A DNA stretch of 6,651 bases from Geobacter sp. UBA5608 (GCA_002424705.1 DIKW01000110.1:1-6651), one strand, 5' to 3'; counted from the first letter of the stretch, positions 1 through 6,426 are shown. Numbers and translations: made by a program. Notes: a model not told the origin generated them from the letters alone.

Positions 1-955
1 CGCTGAAACCGGCCTGCCAGGCATCATAGCCCTTTTTCATCTCAGCCACCCGGGCGGCGCACAGCTCGCGCACCTCGGCCGGCACCTCAAACGACCCCAG
101 CTCCCAGTTCAGGTTTTTACGGGTGGCAGCGAGTTCATCCTTACCCAGCGGCGAGCCGTGGGCCCCGGAGGTGCCTTGCTTGTTGGGCGAACCGAAGGCG
201 ATATGGGTCGTGGCGATGATCAGCGACGGCTTGGCCGTCTCGTTGATGCCGTTCTGGATGGCTGCGGTCAGGGCGGCATGATCGTGGCCGTCCACCTTCT
301 GGATATGCCAACCGGCTGCCTCGAAGCGCTTGGCCACGTCTTCGGACCAGGCCAGGTTGGTGGTACCCTCGATGGTGATGCTGTTATCGTCATACAGGTA
401 GACCATGTTGCCCAGCCCCAGGTGACCGGCCAGGGCCGCTGCCTCATAGCTGATCCCCTCCTGCAGGTCGCCGTCGCCCACCAGACCGAACACCCGGTGC
501 GTGATCGGAGAAAAGGCTGCGGTATTGAACCGCTCGGCAGCCATCTTGGCGGCCAGGGCCATGCCGACGCCGTTGGCAACCCCCTGCCCCAGCGGACCGG
601 TGGTCACTTCCACACCGGGGGTGTGGCCGAACTCGGGGTGTCCGGGGGTTTTGCTGCCCCACTGGCGGAAGTTTTTCAGTTCCTCCAGGGGGAGGTCAAA
701 ACCGAACAGGTGCAACAGCGAATAGAGCAGCATCGAGCCGTGGCCGGCCGAGAGGATGAAACGGTCGCGGTTGGCCCAGGCGGTATCGGCCGGGTTGACG
801 TTCAGGAAACCGCCCCACAGGGCCACCGCCATATCGGCGGCCCCCATCGGCAGACCAGGGTGGCCGGAATTGGCCTTTTCCACCGCATCGGCGGCAAGAA
901 AACGGATGGTATCGGCAGTGCGGCGGGCTTGTTGGGGGGTAAGCGGGGTGGACAT
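1..955 (-). CDS. tkt: Transketolase, N-terminal part (gene runs off the left edge)
   Basis: Transketolase moves two-carbon ketol units between sugar phosphates in the non-oxidative pentose phosphate pathway, using thiamine diphosphate and a divalent metal in the cytoplasm. The 318 codons present cover the pyrophosphate-binding domain. Visible hallmarks are SGHPGLPMGAAD with His32, SAGHGSMLLY with His72, GHPE with His106, TPGVEVTTGPLGQG at 112-125, and the thiamine-diphosphate/metal motif from GDG (160-162) to YDDN (188-191). GSPNKQGTSGAHG near 255-267 has His266 in the substrate-contact position. The family is usually about 660 residues, so roughly half (the pyrimidine-binding and C-terminal domains) lies outside the window. 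The ATG at 955 is preceded by AAGGA with 9-nt spacing. It lies 26 nt after the thiL stop, so it is probably the last visible gene of the hsp20-lon-thiL-tkt cluster. A separate TktA-type N-terminal subunit (split transketolase) would be the alternative. The E. coli-like SPNKQGTSGAHG motif and continuation past residue 300 favour a full-length enzyme. Confidence 0.95.
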   Translation of the reverse strand, partial: MSTPLTPQQARRTADTIRFLAADAVEKANSGHPGLPMGAADMAVALWGGFLNVNPADTAWANRDRFILSAGHGSMLLYSLLHLFGFDLPLEELKNFRQWGSKTPGHPEFGHTPGVEVTTGPLGQGVANGVGMALAAKMAAERFNTAAFSPITHRVFGLVGDGDLQEGISYEAAALAGHLGLGNMVYLYDDNSITIEGTTNLAWSEDVAKRFEAAGWHIQKVDGHDHAALTAAIQNGINETAKPSLIIATTHIAFGSPNKQGTSGAHGSPLGKDELAATRKNLNWELGSFEVPAEVRELCAARVAEMKKGYDAWQAGFS

Positions 956-981
956 CGGTACAATTCCTTTCAAATGGGGCC

Positions 982-1980
982 TTAAAAGTGGGTATAGCCG
1001 GAAGCAGAGGGCTGGAAGATCGATCCATCCGGCAGGAGGGCAACCACCCCGCCGGAGTCGGTTAGTTTACCAATAAGCGTGGCCGGAATGCCAGCAGTTT
1101 TTGCCTGGTTCTGGATGGCGGCCCGGCGCTCGGCAGGAGCGGTGAAGCAGAGTTCATAATCCTCGCCGCCGGACAGCATCAGTTGCCAGCATGACGGCGA
1201 TGCGGCATCAGTCAGGGCAGCGAACTGGGGGGAACGGGGCAACTGGCCCAGCTGAAGCTCGGCCCCACAGCCGGACTGCTCGCAGATATGACCCAGGTCG
1301 GCCAGCAGGCCGTCGCTGATGTCGATCATGGCGCTGACCAGACCGGCCTCGGCCAGCATCTGCCCTAAGCCGCAACGGGGCGTGGGATCAAGATGCCGAT
1401 GTATGACGTAGCTTGCCGCAGTATCGTCTGCCTTCTCAACCTGGCCCAGCAACAGCTGCAGTCCAAGGGCCGAATCACCCAGGGCGCCGCTGACCCAGAT
1501 ATCGTCGCCGGGACGGCCTGCGCTGCGGCGCAGCAGCCGTTCAGGCCGCTGTTCCCCCATGATGGTGACCGAGATCACCAGACCGCTCCTTGAGCCGCAG
1601 GTATCGCCGCCCGCCAAGAGCACGCCATGCTCTGCGGCCTGTTCGGCCAGGCCATCCAAAAGCGCCTCGATCTCTTCCAGGGGGAAACCGGCCGGCATGG
1701 CCAGCGAAAGGAAAAACCAGCGGGGCCTGGCCCCCATGGCGGCCAGGTCGGACAGGTTGACCGCCAGAGACTTGCGGCCCAGCAGATGCAACTGGCCGAA
1801 GGAGCGTTCAAAGTGCACCCCTTCGGCCAGCAGGTCGGTAGAGACCACCAGCTGCATTCCGGCTGAGGGGGAAAGCAGGGCGGCATCATCGCCAATCCCC
1901 AGCTCCGGCGCTGCCGGCTGGGGAAAGCGGGCACGAATCCGGTCAATCAGACCGAATTCGCCAAGCTCGGCCAGACGCAT
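982..1980 (-). CDS. thiL: Thiamine-monophosphate kinase ThiL
   Basis: ThiL phosphorylates thiamine monophosphate to thiamine diphosphate with ATP, the last step of thiamine cofactor synthesis in the cytoplasm. The 332 residues match the normal family length (about 320-335) and show the PurM/ThiL fold motifs in order. These are GIGDDAALL (28-36) for metal and nucleotide binding, VVSTDLLAEGVHF (45-57), NLSDLAAMGARP (75-86), AGGDTCGS (123-130), GDDIWVSGALGDSALGL (158-174), MIDISDGLLADLGHI (218-232) and LSGGEDYELCF (269-279). All the conserved acidic residues I expect are present. The ATG at 1980 shares its A with the lon stop (TGATG). There is no strong Shine-Dalgarno, only a GTGAG about 10 nt upstream inside lon, so translation probably depends on ribosomes finishing lon. 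It lies directly upstream of tkt, whose product needs the cofactor ThiL makes. Confidence 0.96.
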   Translation of the reverse strand: MRLAELGEFGLIDRIRARFPQPAAPELGIGDDAALLSPSAGMQLVVSTDLLAEGVHFERSFGQLHLLGRKSLAVNLSDLAAMGARPRWFFLSLAMPAGFPLEEIEALLDGLAEQAAEHGVLLAGGDTCGSRSGLVISVTIMGEQRPERLLRRSAGRPGDDIWVSGALGDSALGLQLLLGQVEKADDTAASYVIHRHLDPTPRCGLGQMLAEAGLVSAMIDISDGLLADLGHICEQSGCGAELQLGQLPRSPQFAALTDAASPSCWQLMLSGGEDYELCFTAPAERRAAIQNQAKTAGIPATLIGKLTDSGGVVALLPDGSIFQPSASGYTHF

Positions 1981-4427
1981 CAGGCCGTGATCTCACGATT
2001 CGGCCGCACCATCACCTTGGGTGTGGCGGCCTTGGCCTTTTTGGGGGCCGGAATCGGGTACTTCTCCAGGGCCAGCTTGAGCACCTCGTCGATCTCCTTC
2101 ACCGGCACGATGCGCAGCTTCTTCTGCATCTCCTTGGGGATATCCTCCAGATCTTTCTTGTTCTGTTCCGGGATGATCACGGTCTTCATACCGGCCCGCA
2201 CCGCGGCCAGGATCTTCTCTTTCAGGCCGCCGATCGGCATGACCTTGCCGCGCAGGGAGAATTCGCCGGTCATGGCCACATCTTTTTTGACCGCTGTCTG
2301 CGTCAAGACCGAGACCAGGGCGGTCACCATGGCGCAACCGGCCGAGGGGCCGTCCTTGGGCACGGCGCCGGCCGGCACGTGGACATGGATCTCGTTTTCC
2401 TGGAACCAGTCCGGGGCGATATGGAAATCTCCAGCATGGGAACGGATGTAGGCCAGGGCGGCCTGCACCGACTCCTTCATCACGTCGCCCAACTGGCCGG
2501 TCAGCGATAGGCCGCCCTTGCCGGCCATGGTGGTGGCCTCGATATGCAGCACCTCACCCCCCACCGAGGTCCAGGCCAGGCCGTTGACCACGCCGACCTC
2601 GTTCTTGTCCATCTCCTCGTCCCGCAGGAACTTGGCGGCCCCCAGGTAGGTGGCCAGGGTGGCGGTGGTGATCTTCAGTTGCCGCTTGTGGCCTTCGGCG
2701 ATCTTGCGGGCCACCTTGCGGCAGACCGTGCCGATCTCCCGCTCCAGGTTACGCAGACCGGCCTCGCGGGTGTACTTGGCAATCAGCTCCTTGAGCGCCT
2801 CGTCCTCGAAGGCGATATGCTTGGCCTTCAGGCCGTTGTCCTTCAGCTGGCGCGGCACCAGGTACTTCTTGGCGATCTCCAGCTTCTCCTCCTCGGTGTA
2901 GCCGGGGATGTTGATCACCTCCATCCGGTCGTAGAGGGCCGAAGGGATCGGGTCGCTGTGGTTGGCGGTGGCCACGAACAGCACGTTGGACAGGTCGTAG
3001 GGCAGGTTGACGTAGTGATCGGAGAAGGCGTTGTTCTGCTGGGGGTCCAGCACCTCAAGCAGCGCCGCCGACGGGTCGCCCTTGTAGTCGTAACCCAGCT
3101 TGTCCAGCTCGTCCAGCATGAAGACCGGGTTCTTGGTGCCGGCCTGCTTCATCCCCTGGATGATGCGGCCCGGAAGAGCGCCGAGATAGGTGCGGCGGTG
3201 ACCGCGGATCTCGGCCTCGTCCCGCACCCCGCCCAGGGAGATGCGGACGAACTTGCGGTTCAAAGCCCGGGCGATGGATTTACCCAGCGAGGTCTTGCCC
3301 ACGCCGGGGGGACCCACGAAGCAGAGGATCGGCCCCTTCATCTTCTTGTTCAGCTTACGCACCGCCAGGAATTCGAGAATCCGCTCCTTGACCTTGTCCA
3401 GGTAGGAGTGGTCCTCGTCCAGGATCTGCTTGGCCCGCTTGATGTCCAGCGAGTCGCGGGTGGTCTTGGACCAGGGGATATCGATCAGCCAGTCCAGGTA
3501 GGTGCGGATCACACCGGCCTCGCCGGAATCGCTGTGCATCCGCTCCAGACGGCCCAACTGCTTGAGGGCCTCCTTCTGGACCGCCTCCGGCATCTTGGCC
3601 GCCTCGATCGACTTGCGCAACTCCTCCAGCTCTTCCCGGCCGTCGTTGTCGCCCAGCTCCTGCTGGATGGCCTTCATCTGCTCCCGCAGGTAGTATTCCT
3701 TCTGGTTCTTGCCCATCTCCTCCCGGGCGGCATTCTGGATCTTGGCCTGCACCGCAAGCATCTCATGTTCCTTGGCCAGCAGCTCGTTGACCTTGGTCAG
3801 ACGCTTGATCGGGTCCTCAATCTCCAGCAGCATCTGGGCCTCGATCAGCTTGAGACCGATGTTGCTGGCGATCAGGTCGGCCATGCTGCCGGGGTCGGCG
3901 ATGTTCTCCAGGATCACCATCACCTCGGGCGAGATCTGCTTGCCCAATTCGGCCACCTTGGTCAGCTGTTCGCGCACGGTGCGGATCAACGCCTCGGTCT
4001 CCAGGTTTTCCGGAGCAGGCAGGTCGGACATCCGCTCGATCCGCACGGTGTAGTGGGGCTTTTCCTCCACAAACTCGCTGATGCGGGCCTTGACCAGCCC
4101 CTGCACCAGAATCTTGACCCGGCCGTCAGGCAGCTTGAGCATCCGCATGATCATGGCCACGGTGCCCACCTGGTAGATCTTATCCGGGCTGGGGTCTTCC
4201 TCGCTGATCTCATGCTGGGTGGCCAGCATGATCATCCGATCACCGGCCAGGGCCTGATCCACCGCCTTGATCGATGCCTCGCGCCCCACAAACAGCGGGA
4301 TGATCATAAAAGGATAGACCACCACATCGCGCACCGGCAACAGGGGCAGCTCCTCAGGGATATGCAACTCCTCAGCCGTGTCGCTGACGGCTTCGTTGAT
4401 CACTTTTTCCTGCTCAGACTTACTCAC
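1980..4427 (-). CDS. lon: ATP-dependent protease Lon (LonA type)
   Basis: Lon is a cytoplasmic homo-oligomeric AAA+ serine protease that unfolds and degrades misfolded and regulatory proteins. With the chosen start it has 815 residues; E. coli Lon has 784. The order is the LonA N-terminal substrate-binding domain (about 26-215, starting LPLLPVRDVVVYPFMIIPLFVGRE), a charged helical linker (about 220-300), the AAA+ module with Walker A GPPGVGKT (372-379), Walker B VFMLDE (435-440) and a sensor-1-like VATAN (485-489), then the protease domain with Ser695 in KDGPSAG and Lys738 in GGLKEK as the Ser-Lys dyad. It ends in a basic, proline- and alanine-rich tail (about 791-815). The reading frame stays open to 4565, but the GTG at 4427 is chosen because AAGGAG lies 7 nt upstream and the protein then begins MSKSEQEKV. 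The upstream extension merely overlaps hsp20 out of frame and looks non-protein-like. The start overlaps the hsp20 end by 8 nt, and the stop overlaps the thiL ATG. No key residue is missing. Confidence 0.97.
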   Translation of the reverse strand: MSKSEQEKVINEAVSDTAEELHIPEELPLLPVRDVVVYPFMIIPLFVGREASIKAVDQALAGDRMIMLATQHEISEEDPSPDKIYQVGTVAMIMRMLKLPDGRVKILVQGLVKARISEFVEEKPHYTVRIERMSDLPAPENLETEALIRTVREQLTKVAELGKQISPEVMVILENIADPGSMADLIASNIGLKLIEAQMLLEIEDPIKRLTKVNELLAKEHEMLAVQAKIQNAAREEMGKNQKEYYLREQMKAIQQELGDNDGREELEELRKSIEAAKMPEAVQKEALKQLGRLERMHSDSGEAGVIRTYLDWLIDIPWSKTTRDSLDIKRAKQILDEDHSYLDKVKERILEFLAVRKLNKKMKGPILCFVGPPGVGKTSLGKSIARALNRKFVRISLGGVRDEAEIRGHRRTYLGALPGRIIQGMKQAGTKNPVFMLDELDKLGYDYKGDPSAALLEVLDPQQNNAFSDHYVNLPYDLSNVLFVATANHSDPIPSALYDRMEVINIPGYTEEEKLEIAKKYLVPRQLKDNGLKAKHIAFEDEALKELIAKYTREAGLRNLEREIGTVCRKVARKIAEGHKRQLKITTATLATYLGAAKFLRDEEMDKNEVGVVNGLAWTSVGGEVLHIEATTMAGKGGLSLTGQLGDVMKESVQAALAYIRSHAGDFHIAPDWFQENEIHVHVPAGAVPKDGPSAGCAMVTALVSVLTQTAVKKDVAMTGEFSLRGKVMPIGGLKEKILAAVRAGMKTVIIPEQNKKDLEDIPKEMQKKLRIVPVKEIDEVLKLALEKYPIPAPKKAKAATPKVMVRPNREITA

Positions 4428-4866
4428 AACCAGACTCCTTAATCTCAATACGACGTTCGCGCCCCTTGGGGCAGATGATCCGTAACACGCCACGCTGGTA
4501 TTCGGCACGCAGCTGACTGCTCTCCACCTGGTCCGGCAACCGCACCGTGCGCCGGAAGCGGCCAAAGTGCCGCTCCAAACAGATATAACGGGCCCCTTCC
4601 TGCTGTACGTCGGCCCGTTTTTCCACTTCGATCTGCAGGATCACGCCCCGCTGCACCACCTTGATGGCTGCCGCATCCACACCAGGCAGATCCAGCTCCA
4701 GCACAATGGCCGACTCGGTCTCATAGCTGTCCATCGGCACCGACAGTCCGCCCTCATCCTCCGTAAGATCGTGGGGGTCAAGCACGTTCAAAAGCTTGCG
4801 CATCTCATCGAGATGCCGGTTGTACATCCCTGGAAACAAGGGTTTTTTAACACCGGATCGCGGCAT
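4420..4866 (-). CDS. Small heat-shock protein, Hsp20/alpha-crystallin family
   Basis: Small heat-shock proteins are ATP-independent holdases that form oligomers and keep unfolding proteins soluble in the cytoplasm. The 148-residue product has the usual layout. A variable N-terminal arm (1-43) is followed by an alpha-crystallin domain (about 44-134) starting PMDSYETESAIVLELDLPGVD, continuing with the ERHFGRFRRTVRLP strand region (98-111) and the signature A-x5-GVL-x-I (AEYQRGVLRI, 121-130). A short C-terminal tail carries an I-x-I motif (Ile140/Ile142), the usual inter-dimer contact. The ATG at 4866 is preferred to a GTG at 4875 because AGGTGAGG lies just upstream of the ATG and nothing comparable precedes the GTG, which would add only three residues. 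It is the first gene of the minus-strand cluster and overlaps lon by 8 nt, linking a holdase with a protease. No CIRCE operator is visible upstream. Confidence 0.95.
   Translation of the reverse strand: MPRSGVKKPLFPGMYNRHLDEMRKLLNVLDPHDLTEDEGGLSVPMDSYETESAIVLELDLPGVDAAAIKVVQRGVILQIEVEKRADVQQEGARYICLERHFGRFRRTVRLPDQVESSQLRAEYQRGVLRIICPKGRERRIEIKESGCE
4435..4440 (-). promoter_or_regulatory. Ribosome binding site of lon, deciding its GTG start
   Basis: Read on the minus strand this is a perfect AAGGAG, 7 nt before the GTG at 4427. It lies inside the last codons of hsp20. No comparable site precedes upstream start codons in the lon frame, so it fixes the lon start and implies that ribosomes translating the hsp20 end pass directly over it. 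Confidence 0.85.
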
Positions 4867-4869
4867 GGC

Positions 4870-4877
4870 CCTCACCT
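4870..4877 (-). promoter_or_regulatory. Ribosome binding site of hsp20, deciding its ATG start
   Basis: On the minus strand this reads AGGTGAGG. Its AGGTG core is 6 nt from the ATG at 4866. The alternative GTG start at 4875 falls inside this site, which argues against that longer form. Confidence 0.7.
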
Positions 4878-4930
4878 GCTGGAAGCTGGCATTACTCGTG
4901 GGTGGCGACAGTTTTTCAGCTGTTATCTTG

Positions 4931-4959
4931 ATGTAACCATTCGGCCGGTGAAAGTCAAG
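4931..4959 (-). promoter_or_regulatory. Possible promoter of the hsp20-lon-thiL-tkt cluster
   Basis: On the minus strand a good -35 element (C)TTGACT at 4959-4953 is followed after 16 nt by a weak -10 element TTACAT at 4936-4931. This would start transcription near 4924 and give a leader of about 58 nt before the hsp20 ATG. A heat-shock sigma-32 promoter also begins with CTTGA, but the C-rich -10 (CCCCAT type) is not found at the right distance, so I cannot say which sigma factor would read it. This is the only reasonable candidate in the divergent region for this strand. Confidence 0.35.
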
Positions 4960-4991
4960 GTGCAGGGGGTGACGCGTCTGCTAAAAAAACG

Positions 4992-5021
4992 TTGACTTGT
5001 GGACCACTTTTGCAGGAAAGT
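4992..5021 (+). promoter_or_regulatory. Weak candidate promoter for the 69-residue gene
   Basis: A -35-like TTGACT (4992-4997, five of six matches to TTGACA) is followed after 18 nt by GAAAGT (5016-5021, three of six matches to TATAAT). A start near 5028 would leave a short leader containing the AGGGAG ribosome site at 5043-5048. A second pair, TTGCAG (5010-5015) with TTTACT (5033-5038), has a 17-nt spacer but would start transcription inside the ribosome site, so it fits less well. Neither is convincing alone. Confidence 0.25.
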
Positions 5022-5059
5022 CGGCAGCATTCTTTACTAAACAGGGAGTACTTTCTGCG

Positions 5060-5269
5060 ATGGAACTGAAAAACAGGATCTGGATGACCGGCGCACTGGA
5101 ATGGTTTGCCTATATCGACGACGAAGAGGTGTTTCTGGGCAGCAAAAACTTTCCCAGCCCGCTTGAAGAGGGCGATCAGTGGACCAGTGAGATTGGTGAT
5201 GTCTTTAAGGTCGTAGACGGAGAGATCAAGAAGATCGGCCATACCGAGCCGCCGAAGAAGTACTGGTAG
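5060..5269 (+). CDS. Small protein of unknown function (69 residues)
   Basis: I do not recognise this family. The frame codes for 69 residues beginning MELKNRIWMTGALEWFAYID and ending EPPKKYW. It has no membrane segment, signal peptide or cysteine. It is rich in acidic residues and aromatics (five Trp/Tyr-containing spots: IW, EWF, YID, QWT, KYW), with alternating short hydrophobic stretches that could form a small beta-rich fold. The ATG at 5060 has AGGGAG 11 nt upstream. A TTG at 4997 would add 21 residues but has no ribosome site. The product is protein-like (charged, balanced composition, no low complexity), which supports a real gene. The opposite-strand frame here lacks such character. 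It stands alone on the plus strand, divergent from hsp20, and its last 44 nt overlap the 3' end of the convergent phosphoesterase gene. Confidence 0.72.
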   Translation: MELKNRIWMTGALEWFAYIDDEEVFLGSKNFPSPLEEGDQWTSEIGDVFKVVDGEIKKIGHTEPPKKYW

Positions 5270-6395
5270 GCACCAGATCGATGATCGTCACCTCCGGCGG
5301 TGACAGAACACGGATCGGCGGACCCCAGGTGCCGCTGCCCCGGCTGACGTACAACCAACCCCCTTCTGCCAGACCGGTCAACCCTGCCCGCACCGGAAAA
5401 TGAAGCCAGGTCAGCAGGTTGAACGGAAACACCTGCCCTTTGTGCACATGGCCGGACAACTGCAGATCAAAACGTCCCCGGCTGGCATCGGCCACCACCG
5501 GTCGGTGCTTCAAGAGCAGTGCAAAACGGCTGGACGGTATAGCAGCCAGCAGACGCGATTCGTCCTCGGGCCGGAACTCCCCCCGCTGGCGCGCTGCCAG
5601 GTCATCCACCCCCACCACGGTCAGAAACTCGCCCACCTCTCGCTGGTCGGACCGCAGCAACTGAAAGCCTGAGCGCTGCAGAAAGGCAGTGGCCTGCCCG
5701 AAACCGGCGTAGTACTCATGGTTGCCGTAGACGGCAAACATCCCCAACGGAGGTTTGAGCCCCCGGAACATCTCCGAGACCCCGTCGAAATGACTGACAT
5801 GACCATCGACGATATCGCCGGTGGCCACCAGCATATCCGGCGCTGCCTGGCGGATCGCCTCCACCACCCGGCTGACCCGGGCATCCCGCACGATAAGCCC
5901 CACATGCAGGTCAGTGATCAACGCGATTCGCACCCGCTCAACCCCGGCCGGCAGCTTGGCGGTTGGCAGCACCACCTGCTCCGTCCTGACCGCCTGGGCC
6001 TCAAACCAGCCATAGACCACAATCAGGGCAGCGGTCAGACAGCAGAACCAAAACAGGGGGCGGGGCGCAAACAGCGCGATGGTAGGCACCCGCACAAAAA
6101 AACCGGCCAGATGTCGGCTGAGACGCAGCAGGTCACACACGAGCAACAGGGTGATAAACAGGAACAAAAAACCCATCCAGCCGTAGCCCGTATAGGCGAG
6201 AAGCTGAGCGATACGTTCATGGCCACCTCGTTCCAGAAGCCGCACTGCCAACGGAGCGATGACCATCGCCACCAGCCAGAGCGCAAGCAACGCAGTGCCG
6301 GTGCGGCCCAGGGCAAGCCCCTGCCGGGCCCGCAGCAGAAAATAGCCGTGAACCGTGCCGTAGATCAGGAAAAACGTAAGCAAGAACAGGTTCAT
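5226..6395 (-). CDS. Membrane-anchored calcineurin-like metallophosphoesterase (YkuE/YaeI type)
   Basis: The 389-residue product has four predicted membrane segments (about 3-20, 34-52, 70-89 and 113-130) followed by a calcineurin-like phosphoesterase domain. The metal-site motifs are all present: DLH (Asp162, His164), GDIVDG (Asp194), GNHE (Asn225, His226), KHRP (His297) and GHVHKG (His316, His318). It should therefore be an active dinuclear-metal phosphoesterase. Basic residues cluster in the loops after segments one and three, so by the positive-inside rule the catalytic domain would face the periplasm; this is inference. Relatives act on phosphodiesters and on lipid-linked phosphates, but the substrate cannot be read from sequence. 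The ATG at 6395 has AGGGGA 10 nt upstream. Starts further up (GTG at 6401 or 6449) are possible, but the ATG leads straight into the first membrane segment. The gene is divergent from priA, and its last codons overlap the 3' end of the small plus-strand gene. Confidence 0.9.
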   Translation of the reverse strand: MNLFLLTFFLIYGTVHGYFLLRARQGLALGRTGTALLALWLVAMVIAPLAVRLLERGGHERIAQLLAYTGYGWMGFLFLFITLLLVCDLLRLSRHLAGFFVRVPTIALFAPRPLFWFCCLTAALIVVYGWFEAQAVRTEQVVLPTAKLPAGVERVRIALITDLHVGLIVRDARVSRVVEAIRQAAPDMLVATGDIVDGHVSHFDGVSEMFRGLKPPLGMFAVYGNHEYYAGFGQATAFLQRSGFQLLRSDQREVGEFLTVVGVDDLAARQRGEFRPEDESRLLAAIPSSRFALLLKHRPVVADASRGRFDLQLSGHVHKGQVFPFNLLTWLHFPVRAGLTGLAEGGWLYVSRGSGTWGPPIRVLSPPEVTIIDLVPTSTSSAARYGRSS

Positions 6396-6426
6396 CGCCA
6401 CACCATCCCCTGTCGCAACTTTCCCC

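Noticed and set aside
158..985. A 275-codon plus-strand open frame
   Set aside because: It is antisense to transketolase, whose motifs are clear on the minus strand. Composition is Gly/His/Gln-rich and no family is recognisable.
2544..4442. A 632-codon open frame on the plus strand, antisense to lon
   Set aside because: It is rich in Leu, Val, His, Gln and Gly with no domain-like pattern. That is typical of the antisense frame of a GC-rich gene with C/G third positions. The minus strand encodes an unmistakable Lon.
4428..4565. An N-terminal extension of Lon by 46 residues
   Set aside because: The stretch is Cys/Arg/Ser-rich, unlike any Lon N-terminus, and overlaps hsp20 out of frame. The GTG at 4427 has an ideal ribosome site.
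4867..4924. RNA thermometer in the hsp20 leader
   Set aside because: The ribosome site can pair with an upstream CACC for only four base pairs. No ROSE or fourU pattern is visible, so a fold would need a real computation to be credible.
4971..4978. The 8-bp palindrome GACGCGTC
   Set aside because: A single short palindrome with no second copy is expected by chance in GC-rich DNA.
4999..5013. Sigma-54-like promoter (TGG ... TTGC) before the 69-residue gene
   Set aside because: The GG and GC elements are separated by 9 nt rather than the required 10, and the rest of the consensus is poor.
4983..5025. Possible minus-strand intrinsic terminator ending in a run of seven T (4989-4983)
   Set aside because: The sequence before the T-run forms only a weak 5-bp A/T-rich stem or a GTGG/CCAC palindrome with a one-base loop. 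Neither is adjacent enough or GC-rich enough.
4867..5059. CIRCE operator or CCCCAT-type sigma-32 -10 element upstream of hsp20
   Set aside because: The TTAGCACTC/GAGTGCTAA inverted repeat is absent. Although CTTGA is present, no C-rich -10 lies at the proper distance.
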